Positions 23,181 to 34,331 of a stretch of 64,000 nucleotides of DNA are shown one piece after another. A program made the position numbers and the translations under genes. The stretch's first letter is position 1. Each line of letters begins with the position of its first letter. The notes beneath the pieces were generated by a model. It did not search any database and was not told where the DNA came from. It saw only the letters and a list, made by a program, of their open reading frames with translations. Origin of the DNA: Tricholoma matsutake (Eukaryota; Basidiomycota; Agaricomycetes; Agaricales; Tricholomataceae); assembly GCA_026075535.2 (NCBI GenBank), contig AP026548.1, positions 310,001 to 374,000 of the forward strand, in the 5' to 3' direction.

Positions 23181-24360
23181 TCAGACCCAAGCCCATGATG
23201 GCCATAAATCATTACAAGTGGTCCCTGCATTAATCCAGTCCTTCAAATCATCTTTCCCTCCAACAGATGTCAAGGAAATGCTATGAGCTTTGTCTAACCT
23301 ATGAAGCATATAATCCGCAAAGTTCTGGCAATCGGTTGGGATGATGTGATGGAAGACATCTACCAAGGATGTAGGTGGATTTTGCAGGTCCATGTAATAT
23401 ACTTGCCCACATATGTTCTGTCGAAGATTGGCTGACAATGTTTTAATAAGGGCCACAGATCCAAAGGTTTTCAAGGAGGTTCCTACAACCAATACATTGT
23501 CAGCTTTTTGTCCATCCAGGGCCTGTATTTCTGCAATATCTTCTCCCTTAGGATGTGTTTCCCCATATAAAATAATTGCATGTCGAAGCAATCCACCCTG
23601 TCCCAAGGATCGTTTCCCTTGACTCCTCCTCTCTTCCATTCGGTTTTTACATTGAGGACAGCCAGGCAGTTGCCCACTTTTTAAAGTTACAAAGTGATGG
23701 AATACATGTTCAGTGAAGCTGCATTGGGTACACATGACCTGCATGGCTGACCCATGAAGTTGCACACAGTTAGGATGGTTGCCATCAGTTGCTAATCCTG
23801 CCTTGATCTCGAGATCATCGATGTTTTGTGTATAAACCCGACCTAGAACACCAATAGACTGCAGGGCTCCTAGGAGCTCATGGAACACAGTTGGTTTTGC
23901 CTGTGCAGCAGTGTCTGCAAGGCTTGCCATCTGCAAAGCATGTGCTGCAGATCTCCTTGGGGTCTTTCCAGCCATCAGTGGGTTAACGGCACCCAGAATG
24001 GCTATCCTACCTCAAAAGTTTCTTTTTGGAACAACTCAAGAACATTCCTATTCTGTGATTTTTTGCTCAAGAGGCCCTCTGTCCCTCTAAAGGTCTGAAT
24101 TCCAGCTGCCTGAGAAACTCCTGCACCTTTTATGCAATGATCAGTATCATTAACAGTGAAAACAAGTTATTTTTCATACCAAGCACCACCACAAGATATT
24201 TCAATTTCAAAAGACTATCAGCGAGTAATGTTTCCACAGGGGTTACTTTCATGTTGTCCAAAGTAAAGCTGAGATTCAACTTCCTCTGAGAGATATAAGG
24301 ATAATTTATCCTTGTTTGGATATTCTTTTGCCTCTGAGTTTGTAAATTCCATGTGTCCAT
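23181..24360 (-). CDS. Sirtuin (NAD-dependent protein deacylase), spliced
   Basis: Likely an NAD-dependent deacetylase. Three exons can be placed: 24360-24180, 24126-24011 and 23963-23181, with introns 24179-24127 (GTATGA..AAAAG) and 24010-23964 (GTAGGA..GAAAG), all joining in frame. Landmarks in order: LVVVL-GAGVSQAAGIQTFRG (the GAGxS NAD-binding motif is completed exactly across intron 1), YTQNIDDLE, catalytic His in QLHGS, a C-x2-C...C-x2-C zinc site (MCTQC and GCPQC), and VVGTSLKTFG. The N-terminus may have further exons; the chosen ATG (24360) is simply the longest open reading. Every core sirtuin motif is present without stops, in contrast to the surrounding decayed elements. Confidence 0.82.
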
Positions 24361-24411
24361 TCATTCCTATCCATTGAAAACACCAACAAACTATAGAAAG
24401 CCTTGCCTACA

Positions 24412-24842
24412 TTACAGTGAAGTATTTGGCCCACATTTAGGACATTTATAAAGAACCTGCCCAGTCACTACCAGTTGCTCTGTATCCTTGTTTCCCATGT
24501 CTATGTCATACTTATAAACCAAGTACTCAGACCACAGAGAACTATGGTCAACAATGTTGGCAGCCATCCAAGGTTCAGGGTTAAACAGTATCTTTTCCCG
24601 CACATTGTGGTCCAAGAGCAGCCTTGCCTGGTTTACAAACCTGATATTTCCAGCAATGTATTGTAGGTTTCCTCCTCTTGCTGTTGGTTGAAAGGCAATC
24701 TGAAGAACAGATCTTGGAGCCTTGGAATGTTCTTTGGAAATCTCTTCAATATGTTTCTCTTGTGTGGTTGTGAAATCAGCAGAGAGGCATTTGGTATGGA
24801 ACCAAGTTTGGCATCCCCAACAAAATCTTTGCTCCTATACAT
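24412..24842 (-). CDS. Uncharacterised exons with a C-x2-C motif
   Basis: Two minus-strand frames (24842-24633 and 24615-24412) separated by a possible mini-intron near 24620-24635. The second ends with YKCPKCGPN. Not recognised. It is on the same strand as, and between, the sirtuin and the large uncharacterised protein, and may be the 3' end of the latter. Confidence 0.35.
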
Positions 24843-25424
24843 CAGGGCTCCACAGATCAGTGCACATCTCTAGACCACAATGGCCCAATGATCCCTTTAA
24901 TACACTCAAGTGAGTACAATTAGTCAAATATTTAAACCAACATTGACGTACTTGAAGACACCAATTGGTGTAATTCCAGAAGAATCTTCAAAGGGATGTC
25001 AATTTTCATCCAAAAATCATATCTAGCTATGGATTGACACATACCTGGAGAAATATGTGACAATGGGTTGCTGGTCAAGAGCTGAATTGTCAAGTATTAT
25101 CATTTCATAGTCGTGTAGGTAGGCTATTAATGAACTTTCCTTTAGTCTAAATATTTATCACAGAAGACAGTACAGCTTACTAGCAATGGCTTCAGAACTG
25201 ATAGCAGACTTATGGCTTGAGGCATAAAGTTCTTGTTTCACAGCACTTGTCAAATACCTAATTCAAAAGTATATCAGTTGAAGAGCATGCATGATCTGAG
25301 TACACTGATATTGCCTCTCCAAATCCTTGACACCATTAGGCTTGACCTGCTTAATGTCCTCTTTTGAATAAAACCATTGAACTAACAGGTAATGTTCCTA
25401 AAATGGTATGAGGTGAGCAGGGAC
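24843..25424 (-). other. Gene-poor stretch with one probable small exon
   Basis: Mostly AT-rich. On the minus strand about 25255-25165 reads YLTSAVKQELYASSHKSAIS and onward without stops, which looks like a short exon of the neighbouring large gene. The rest shows nothing recognisable. Confidence 0.3.
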
Positions 25425-27126
25425 TCAGTAAACATTTTCAGAACATACATGGTTACTGTTATTATTCAGTTTTCTCTTAGGCCTCCAAATTTCCACAATG
25501 CGAGCCTTCCAGTATTTATCCCTTGTGCATTGCTCAAGTGGCAATCCATCAAGGCCTTCATGGCTAACGAGACAAAATGAGCCCACATGAAATTGCCATT
25601 CTACAAAAATGCGGTGAGAGACATTTGTACATGAGAGTCCTAATGCATGCCATACCAGAGGTTTTGTTCTTTTTGTTGGTATAAGTAAGTGAAAATGACC
25701 TGCAAGCCTTTCCAGCTTTCCATTGTGCATCTGTTGGTGGAGAGGACATGTTTGGAGAAGGCTTCTATTGATATTCTAATGTTGACTTATATATGTATTT
25801 TGTGGATCAAAACAGTCATAAATACAGTAGAATAAAATTAGGTCTTCAATTGTAAATATCACAAAACTAATCAATAATTGAGTTGGCGGTGCTATCAGAA
25901 TCTGTGTCCAACTGGTCAGGTGTTGAAAAGGAATAAGAGCCATCTTCACTATTACTCTCCTCAATATCCTGAAAAACATTTTTCTGAGTGTTTCTTCTGA
26001 TACAGGCACATTGTATAGGGCTGAGTTGGTGGCATAATTGATTATCTATCTGTTGTTGCTTTGCAGGGTGCCTACAGTAGTTTCTTGAGTTACCAGAACA
26101 TGTCTTTGTTGTGTTTCTTTTTCTTTTCCAAGGCACAGGGCTTCCTGGATTCAGCCACTTCTGGAGTTCTGCAGTGCTTACTTGAGGTCGCTGGGGTCCC
26201 ATTTTGGTTTGAGGTTCCATGGATCTGACTGATTTAATTCTATAATAAAGGGGGTTTGTCAAAAAGCAGACCAACCCTTCTGTAGCATGCCATATACAGG
26301 TGACTGTCCTGCTTTGAGAAAGGCACTGTAGTTGACCAAATACTTCATCAAGCCTCTTGTGCACATCCTCAATTATGTGTGGCTCATCTTTCTTCTCCTC
26401 AAGAAAATCCCAGTATCTTTGAATATAACCACCGGAACCAATGTAGGCAAACCAGATACTGTTTTTGAGCTCTTTGCCAGGACTTGGAAAGAAAATGGTC
26501 CTAAGGTGCTGGAATGTTATATCTGATTTTCTTTTCTTTGGTGCCCCTTCTAGCTGGTATGACGATGGCAGAGAAGTGGATTTTCCACCAAGTAGTGCTA
26601 AAATAGTCTGGCATGCCCAAACTTCCATTCCATCCTTGAGGGTAGCAGGTTTGGGTTGAATTCCAGCAGGCAAGAATGACTCCTGGAAGCATAGCCAAGT
26701 ATCTGTGGTGAAAGCAATGAAGAGATCCTCCATTATTTCCAGGATTTCCTCAGAGGTCGGCCCTATATCCACCTCTTCAAAGTTGAATCAGTGGAGAAAG
26801 TCCACTGGATGCTGCTTGCACATCTGCTGCAATGTAGACCATGATATACTCTCACCCCATGGATATGATTCACTTGATATATGGGATGGAATAAGCTGGA
26901 TTTCCCTATCCTTTACTTTTTCTGTCATGGGCCTGGATGCGGGTGCATATTTGTGGGCCTGCACAATCTCATTGCCATCCTTCTGTCCCAAGTTCACATT
27001 TATGCATTCCATATCCTCGGGATCCAGGTCATTGATGAAAAACATCCTGAACCTTTCCATCACTGCTCTCTGATGTATATTCAATGCAGATTGCACGTAT
27101 GATGGGATACTGGATGGATTGACCAT
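25425..27126 (-). CDS. Large uncharacterised mushroom protein, C-terminal part
   Basis: Minus-strand open frames at 27126-26788 and 26772-25867 are in the same frame apart from one stop around 26788 (after FLH, before FNFEEVDIG), and a further frame lies at 25749-25425. The region is acidic at its end (EESNSEDGSYSF...DTDSDS) and has a basic KRKRNTTK patch. The 25730-25425 part contains VGSFCLVSHEG and ARIVEIWRP, weakly like a chromatin-binding BAH-type fold; that is a guess. It continues the coding block to its right. Confidence 0.4.
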
Positions 27127-27330
27127 AATATTTCACATTAAATGGAGAATTAGGGCTGTGAGTGTGCTGTAATTGGGCGGGTGAGTGACAGCAAGTTTGC
27201 GGTGGATGTCTTGCAGCTCTGTAAACTGTTGCAAACCAAAATTAAAGAAGGTTGGGGCCGAGATTCATATAATGGGATTGCTTTTAAGGAAGCTTTTTGC
27301 CTGAATAGAGTTTTAAGTCCTATCGGTGAA

Positions 27331-28530
27331 TTAGAATAAAAATATTTTTCTCACCCGCTCCATGACAACTGGCAGAAGTTTCAAAACTACAGAAGCACTT
27401 GCACAAAGTTCATCACAGACACCATATGAGCATTTCCCACCAGATATCAGAGCCTTCATCCATCTTGTGCACCCATCAAGATACTTTTGATTGCACTGAA
27501 TAGCATTGTCCAGAGATGTGATATAGGCCTGTTGCCCAGGCTGACGGACAAACTCAAAGAATAGGTTATATGAAATGCGCTTCACAATATGGGTGTGATG
27601 CTTGACATGCCCTGATGTTTCAGCCTTGAAACCTCCATAGTCACACATGGTGTTATAGTGATACTCTTTGCTGTTCCTGCTTGATTTTCCCATGAGAGCA
27701 TAAGAGGATCTCAAGCTGTCTAGTCGCCAGAGTCCAACCATTGGCTCCATGGTGTTTGTTGGGTGAAAAGAGACTCCAAGATCAAGGTATAGCTCTCCAT
27801 TGTATCTGTCCAGCATGTAGTTCCAATCTAGACCTGGTACGACTCTCTGAAGTGCCTGAAAGACAGTTTTGCCTGGTCCACACTGTTTTGACAGCAACTT
27901 TATGCCTCTTGCATCAAGAACAAAGAAAAATGAACCAAAGCAAGAAAGAAGGTCATTGTTCTGGGATACTTCACGGTGAATGGCAACCAAAAGTGAAGCT
28001 AGGGACTCGGGAGTAAGAGGAATGGTAGGACGTCTAGCATGATCTCCTGTTCTCTGATGAAGTTGCTCTGTACTTTGAGGGAGATATTCTGAAATTCCAG
28101 GATAGTGATTCAGGGCTGAAGCCAATGCTTTGAAGATGGCTTCCGAAATCCATAGTTCTTGAAGTTCAAGGGGCATGATGGTGATTGCTCAATTATTGTT
28201 GATGCTCTTGTGTATCATTCTTGGGAAGAACACATAAAGATTAAACTGCTGAGAAGCTTCACCAAAGTAACCAAATGGCATGTGTGGAATGTAACTGAGG
28301 GGGTGCTGAACTTTGCTTTGAAGATGTGGATTATTGAGCTCGGTTTCATCTCCTGGAGGGCCCAAAAGTGTGACATACACCGAGGGATTTGCAGAAAATG
28401 GTGGTTGATCAGAAAAATGAGGTAGCAAATGCAAATTGATGGCACCTTTGCATGAAAGTAATGTACTTGTTGTGACAAAAAGAATGCTGTCAATGTCAGT
28501 GGAAATTGAAACCTGGTCTTGAGTTAACAC
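27331..28530 (-). CDS. Large uncharacterised mushroom protein, central part
   Basis: Frames 28530-28189 and 28176-27331 are on the minus strand; one stop or a frame change lies near 28180. Characteristic blocks include GPGKTVFQALQRV, LDWNYMLDRY, LYLDLGVSFHP, MVGLWRLDSL, YHYNTMCDYGGFKAE and YNLFFEFVRQPG. I recall similar blocks (GPGKT-, WNYM-, D-G-S-HP, VGLW-LDS) from a family of very large proteins of unknown function present in many copies in Agaricomycete genomes. That memory is the only basis for the family call. No enzyme motif is evident. The high copy number known for the family hints at mobile-element association. Confidence 0.5.
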
Positions 28531-28539
28531 AACATGATC

Positions 28540-30326
28540 TCATTCGAGGTCCAGCTTTAGAAAGTTATCTGTCCTTGTCTTTCCTCGAACAAAGACATTA
28601 TAACTTTCTCTTGTTTTTGGAACCCTACCTGCCTCATCCAGTATTCCTTTTGCACCCAATAAAGTAGCTTCTGGGGAGGAACTCCTGCTTGGAATATCCT
28701 GGATGATTCCTTGTAGTTTAGGATCATGCTGCCTTGAAGATTGAGAGGCAGTATCAAATTTGGTGCCTTCTTGAGTAACATTATCCATTGTTGGCAGGAG
28801 GCATGAAATAAAATCTGTGGGTGTCTTTTTGCTGGAGACCTGGGCAAAATAAGGAGGTAATCTGTATCCTCTGTCTCTCCATGTGCAAGCAAAGTTGGGA
28901 AGAGCTTGCAAACCAGAGGAATCAAAAGTCCACACATCAAAGAGGGGTGGAGCATTTCCACTCCATATCGATGCTGTGCTATAGTCATCAAAGTCACCCA
29001 AGTTAATCTCTTCATCAAGACTATCTGATGAAGATGATGATAACTCCTCAGCTTCTGCTAATGGAAGGGGACAGGGGAGGTGAAGTGTTGTTATTTTGGA
29101 ATGTGGATAGACAGTCCTATCTTGCTGATAAGTGCCTTTGGTATCCATAGGCACATGTGCAGAGGTAGTGTCAAGTTGACACATCTTGCATCCTGACCTC
29201 TGATTCAAAAAGATGAGGGTAAGGTTCCTGACCCACTGAAAGTGGCAAGGCAGGATATGCATTTCATCAATGAATATTTCAGGCAGCTGCATGCAATCCT
29301 TGTTGCCTCGGGATATTTTGTTCCAAAGAGTGAAGCATGAATGAGCAGTATTGAGAGCTGTATGAAACATTTGCTCTCTTACTTTATGATCACATGCAAG
29401 ATTGAGCCTTTGGCTGTGAAATGAAACATCCTTCCAACACCATTGCCCATCTTGTAGAAGCTTAGAAAATGCTGCAATACCAGGGCCTGAGTGGGAATCT
29501 TGCTAGAGAAACATAGTTACAGCCAAGATGTCCCAATATTAGGACCTTGTTTTCTGAAAAATCAAACAAGGCCAGAAAATATGTGTTTTCTCCAAAGGCA
29601 ACCAAGAAAATGACTGGAACAGGGTTAATGGGTTGAGTGGAGAGGTCAAGACATTTCTGGACAAGAGCATGGTCGTGACTAGGGTCTCCAGTAAGGTTTT
29701 GTATTGTTGAGGTGTTGAGATAATAAAAGCTAGCAGAGTCATCAGAATGCTGGCTTTGATACAATTCCCAGCTCAGAAAGAAGTCCAGGACAGATAGTTT
29801 TATTAAATCTCCAGGTTTCAGTGTTTGTAGATCTGGATAGGCAGCTACCCAAAAAGTTGAATTGGCAAGGTGGATTGCTAGAGAATAAATGGATGAGGGC
29901 TGAATTGAATACATTGGCAATGTCCATCTTGAACATACTGACAGTTTGTCTGAGCTGTGTTATCTCATCAGATGCATCACTTTCTGACTGAGATTTTGGA
30001 GCAGGGTTAAGTGGACTGAATGTGGAACCTGGGTGATAGTCTTTATCACATTTGTTACTAGGTTGAGAGCTGGGACAGCTCTGCGAGCTTGAAGCCTCCC
30101 ATTTTTGACCCAGATGATTAGAATTATTGTCAGATGAGGACCAGGATAGACAAGGGCTCCAATCTGACGTAGACCAAGAAGGGCATGGACTCCAAGCATC
30201 AAGAGCCTGTATTCCTCCATCAGAATCTGTGAGGTTGGACCAGCTTCTGGGATTTTCTAATTCAGAGGAGGATGAGTCCACTGTATCAGACCATGCTATG
30301 CATTGTGAACCCCAAGAACTAGGCAT
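28540..30326 (-). CDS. Large uncharacterised mushroom protein, N-terminal part
   Basis: Frames 30326-29742, 29920-29462 and 29370-28540 on the minus strand look like successive exons. The N-terminus (MPSSWGSQCIAWSDTVDSSS) is Ser/Asp/Trp-rich with repeated SCPSWS/SPCLSWSS motifs and is probably disordered. The middle contains IFLVAFGENTYFLALFDF, vaguely reminiscent of the HW..I..D core of Ulp-like folds but lacking the His-Trp pair. The 29370-28540 part has a Ser/Asp-rich linker and EIFIDEMHILPCHFQWVR. Direction and adjacency suggest a single gene running from about 30.3 to 24.4 kb or lower. Confidence 0.4.
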
Positions 30327-30414
30327 GTTTGAACAAGATGGAGAAAATGTAAAGCAGAAATAAATTATTGCATGTGAAAAACTATGTAGCCATAAATAAA
30401 AATGAAAATATATA

Positions 30415-32470
30415 ATTCATACATGTGACTGTTCAGAACCATCACATGTGTAATAATTCATGCACATGGTTGTTCAGAACAGTCACATGCACATTTGGCA
30501 ATAAAGAGAGTACATACAGGCTTTTGCAATGGACTGTGGGAATCCTATGTAGTGCCCCTAATTCATGCATGACAGTCCTGAAGCCATAAATAATGTACAA
30601 TTCATGCATGTGACTGTTCAGAACCATCACATGTATAATATTTCATGCATGTGATTGTTCAGAACAGTCACATGCACATATGGCAATAAAGAGTACAGGC
30701 CTTTTCAACAGACTCTAACAAGTAAAAGAAATAATTATGTAGTAAACTAATTCATGCATGTGACAGTTCAGAACTATCACATGCAGGACTTCTCATTAAT
30801 CATAGTAGAATATATGTAGCCATAAATAATGTATAATTCATGCATGTGATTGTTCAGAACTGTCTAGTGTTTAAAGGTCCAGTCTGTAGGACCGAAAAAA
30901 AGACCGAAACTGAACTGAACTGGACCGATTAGGACCGGACCAGTGGTCTATTTATGGACCGGTCTTTTTCAGTCCAGTTGCTGGTCTTTCGTTTTGAAAA
31001 ATATAGTAGGACCAATGAAAAACTGGTTAAAACCAGTTGCAACCGGTCTCTCATTCCAACGTGTGTTAGACCTTACTCCCACACATATTTTCTTTATTTT
31101 CGGTCCCTGGATCATCAAAAACGGTCAAGAATTGGTTGAGATATGACCAAAAACATTTCTGTACGAGTATTTTGTTGTATCAGAACAACTTTGATTGCAT
31201 TGCTTATTACCTGAGCTATAATTTTTTTTGTACAGCTATATAGCATCATAAAAGTAACAACAACACACCTAATCATCTGTACCATCGGATTTTATTTATA
31301 CAACAGCCCAAATGAGTGCAACTACAAACTACAAATTACAAACTACAAACTGCAACTTGAATGCATGTCCTTTCGGTTTTGGCCATATCTCAGTCACATC
31401 TTGACGGAATTGCTTAAGTGTTGGATCGATCTACGTAGCATTACAATCTCTATCCATTAATATAATATATATGAGGTGATGGTCATATTTGTTGAGATAC
31501 ATATGGGTTATTTGGCACAATAAATTTTATGACAAAAAACCAGTCTGAACCAGTCTTTTTTCGGTCCATGGACCAATTAGGACCGGTCCTAAAGGGTCCG
31601 GTTGCGGTCCTCCAGTATCTAGGTCGGTCCTAGACCGGTTGCGGTTGCCGGTTGCCCCATTTGGAAGTCAAAAACCGGACTGGACTGGACCTTTAAACAC
31701 TAGAACTGTCACATGCACACTTGGCAATAAAGAGAGTACATACAGGCCTTTGCAATGGACTGTGGGAATCCTACCTAGTGCCCCTAATTCATGTCATGCA
31801 TGTGACTGTTCAGAACCATCACATGTGTAATAATTCATGCACATGATTGTTCAGAACCATCACATGCACATTTGGGAATAAAGAGAGTACATACCAGCCT
31901 TTGCAATGGACTGTGGGAATCCTACCTAGTGCCCCTAATTCATGTATGTGACAGTTCTGAACAATCACTTGCAGTGCCAGGACCTGTCATTAAATATGCA
32001 ACAGTTCAGAACTATCACATGCAGGACTTCTCATTAATCATAGTGGAATATATGTGGCTATAAATAAAAGTGAAAATGTATAATTCATGCATGTGACTGT
32101 TCAGAACCATCACATATACAATAATTTGTGCACGTGATTGTTCAGAACAGTCACATGCACATATAGCAATAAAGAGTACAGCCTTTGCAACACACTCTAA
32201 CAAGTAAAGGGTGGGAAATAATTATGTATAACAATAATTCATGCATGTGACAGTTCAGAACTATCACATGCAGGACTTAACATTAAATATATGTAGCCAC
32301 AAATAAAAATAAAAATATATAATTCATGCATGTGACTGTTCAGAATCATCACATGGGTAATAATTTATGCATGTGATTGTTCAGAACCATCACATGTGTA
32401 ATAATTTGTGCATGTGATTGTTCAGAACAGTCACATGCACATATGGCAATAAAGAGTACAGGCCTTTGGA
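30415..32470. repeat. Array of 29-bp palindromes in a higher-order repeat
   Basis: About 16 copies of a palindrome with arm GCATGTGACTGTTC, a central A, and the inverse arm GAACAGTCACATGC (variants with CCATCAC or TATCAC). The cleanest are near 30645, 30757, 32242 and 32409. They are embedded in two longer reiterated units, one containing CAATAAAGAGAGTACATACAG and GGACTGTGGGAATCC (about 30500, 31725, 31880), the other GACTCTAACAAGTAAAAG (about 30710, 32190, 32475). The array is interrupted by the hAT-type element at 30865-31702. No gene is seen. Confidence 0.88.
30865..31702. mobile_element. Non-autonomous hAT-type element, 838 bp
   Basis: Perfect 20-bp terminal inverted repeats TAGTGTTTAAAGGTCCAGTC, flanked by an exact 8-bp target duplication GAACTGTC (30857-30864 and 31703-31710). 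An 8-bp duplication and this type of end fit the hAT superfamily. No transposase is encoded. The inside is rich in GGACCGGTC/GACCGGTCC-like subterminal motifs near both ends and AT-rich in the middle. It inserted into one palindrome of the array, which can be read whole again when the element and one duplication are ignored. Confidence 0.92.
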
Positions 32471-32819
32471 ACGGACTCTAACAAGTAAAAGGGGGGAAAT
32501 AATTATGTTCCCAATGTCTGTGGGGTTGAAGGATTCAGAAACAGTCAAAATCAAGAATTTTGAATGTGTACACAACAAGTTACAACTTCTAACTCTCATA
32601 ATTGTATGATCACCTGCTTTCACACTTATGTAAACTACTAAAAATCACCAAACCTGTCAGAGGACTTACTATGTTATATTTATGGATGGACCATGACAAG
32701 AAACCAATTTTTTTAACATCTCATTGTTCCAATAACTCTCAAACTCAGTATTTTCAGTATTTTCTCCATATCTCAAAAACTAGCCCACCAAAATTCATGA
32801 TTTTGGGATCAATATGATT
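32471..32819. other. Spacer between palindrome array and LINE
   Basis: AT-rich sequence without recognisable genes or repeats. Confidence 0.35.
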
Positions 32820-34172
32820 CTATTCATGTCCTCTATGTATCTTGAATATCATTTGGAATTTATTTTGATGGTCAAAATTGGCCATTTGACCAGACTGTCC
32901 TCCATCGCCTACTGGGTTGGAGATGAACATCCATATGTCTGAACTGTCCACATTTTCCAGATATTCATTCCAGTGGTCTGTCTTAGCTTTAATGATGTCC
33001 TCTGCATATCTTTGGTGGGCCTGTTGAAGGTCTTGGTGACTTGGGTGTTGATCCACTGCTCTGTTTCTATATGATTCAGTGCATAGCCTATTGACTACCT
33101 TTTTCATTTTCCTCAGGTCTTTCATCCACCACCTCTTAGAAAGGGGGCATGGGAAGTTTACGGGGACCTTGTTTTCAATTGTATTCTGAATCACTGCTGT
33201 GAGCAGTTCTATTTCCCTGCCCAATTCTTCATCGGTTCTGATCTCAGACAGTATTGGGATTACTGCCAGCTTGTTTCCCAGGTGAACGTTAAATTCCTCC
33301 CAGTCTGTTTTCCTGAAGTTTAGGGATGACCTTGCTGGTGCCCTTTCCTGTGTTAATTCCAGTATTGTTGCTATTGGGTAGTGATCCATTTTTCCCAGTT
33401 GCCTATCTGGCATGGTGTCACATTTCACCACATGGCTCATGAGACTGCTATTACAGAAAACATTGTCAGGCCTAGAGTAGTGTTTTGATACCATGTGCTT
33501 GAGTGTGGGTATGCCCTTTGGTAGCATCATGTGCATGTTGTGGTCTGCTACCAGGTCTATCAGTTCTCCTGCATCTTCAAGGGCTTTGGATGTGAACAGG
33601 TGTGTGTCTTCGTCCCTATCCCACATTGGGTGGTGTCAGTTGAAGTCCCCTCCCCTCAGTACATGAAGGTTCTCAGGCCCTTGGTGGCCATTCCCGTTGT
33701 CATGCATGTATCTCTTTAGTGCTGCAAGTGAGTGTGAGTTCTCACATGCATTGTATATACTGAATACTTGTAGTCTGCCATATGCACCTGTTAATTTGAT
33801 TGCTGCTATGTTGTTTGTGTCTGGTATGTCTAATATTTTCCAATCGTTTGTGGATAGAGCTGCATTTACCCATATCGTGGATTGCACTGGTATGTCCAAA
33901 ATCCCCCTCAAGGTGGGAGTTACTGATGTGAAGTGATTTGGTGTTCTGATGCTGCTGAAACATGTAACGTATGGTTCCTGTATTAGTATGATGTCCCAGT
34001 GTGCCGCTAGTGAGTCGTTGATGAGCTCCAGGTGCGTGGTGAGTGATTTATTTAGATTTATTTGTAGGATTCTTAACTTTGTTTCTTTGCTCATTTGATT
34101 ATTCATACTTTGCATCAGGTTCTTGCCTGTCCCATGATTGGCGCTCAAGTCCTCGTCTGTTTGGAGCTGCAT
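32820..34172 (-). pseudogene. LINE ORF2, AP-endonuclease domain only
   Basis: Exonuclease/endonuclease/phosphatase fold: LRILQINLNKS (start), DIILIQEPY (catalytic Glu), GGDFN (catalytic Asp/Asn), RPDNVF, and DHYPI (catalytic His). A single in-frame TGA at 33636-33638 sits immediately after GGDFN, where related proteins have Arg, so it is probably another CGA to TGA change. After the endonuclease come about 120 residues of linker (KRWWMKDLRKMKK, DIWMFISNPVG), ending at TGA 32820-32822 before any RT motif. The enzyme would nick target DNA but could not copy RNA. Confidence 0.82.
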
Positions 34173-34331
34173 GTCTAGGTTGGAAATTTAGTTGAGTTTG
34201 CCATATTGTTCCTCTCCTGACTGGTTGCATGAGGTCTGTCAGTCCTGCGGTGATTGTCAGCCTTTGATTACTTGGTGGGGCTGCTTCCCATGTCCAGGTC
34301 TCCATAGAAGGGTAGAAAGGAAGTAGATTCT

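Noticed and set aside
22312..24360. Bacterial-style operon or recent bacterial transfer for Ulp1/sirtuin
   Set aside because: Both genes contain spliceosomal introns and eukaryotic family motifs, and they are on opposite strands.
29462..29920. Second Ulp1-like protease
   Set aside because: The FLALFDFSENKVLILG stretch resembles part of the fold, but the His-Trp pair, Asp and Cys motifs are missing.
30415..32470. CRISPR-like array
   Set aside because: The repeats are palindromes in a higher-order tandem unit with recurring, not unique, spacers, and the genome is fungal.
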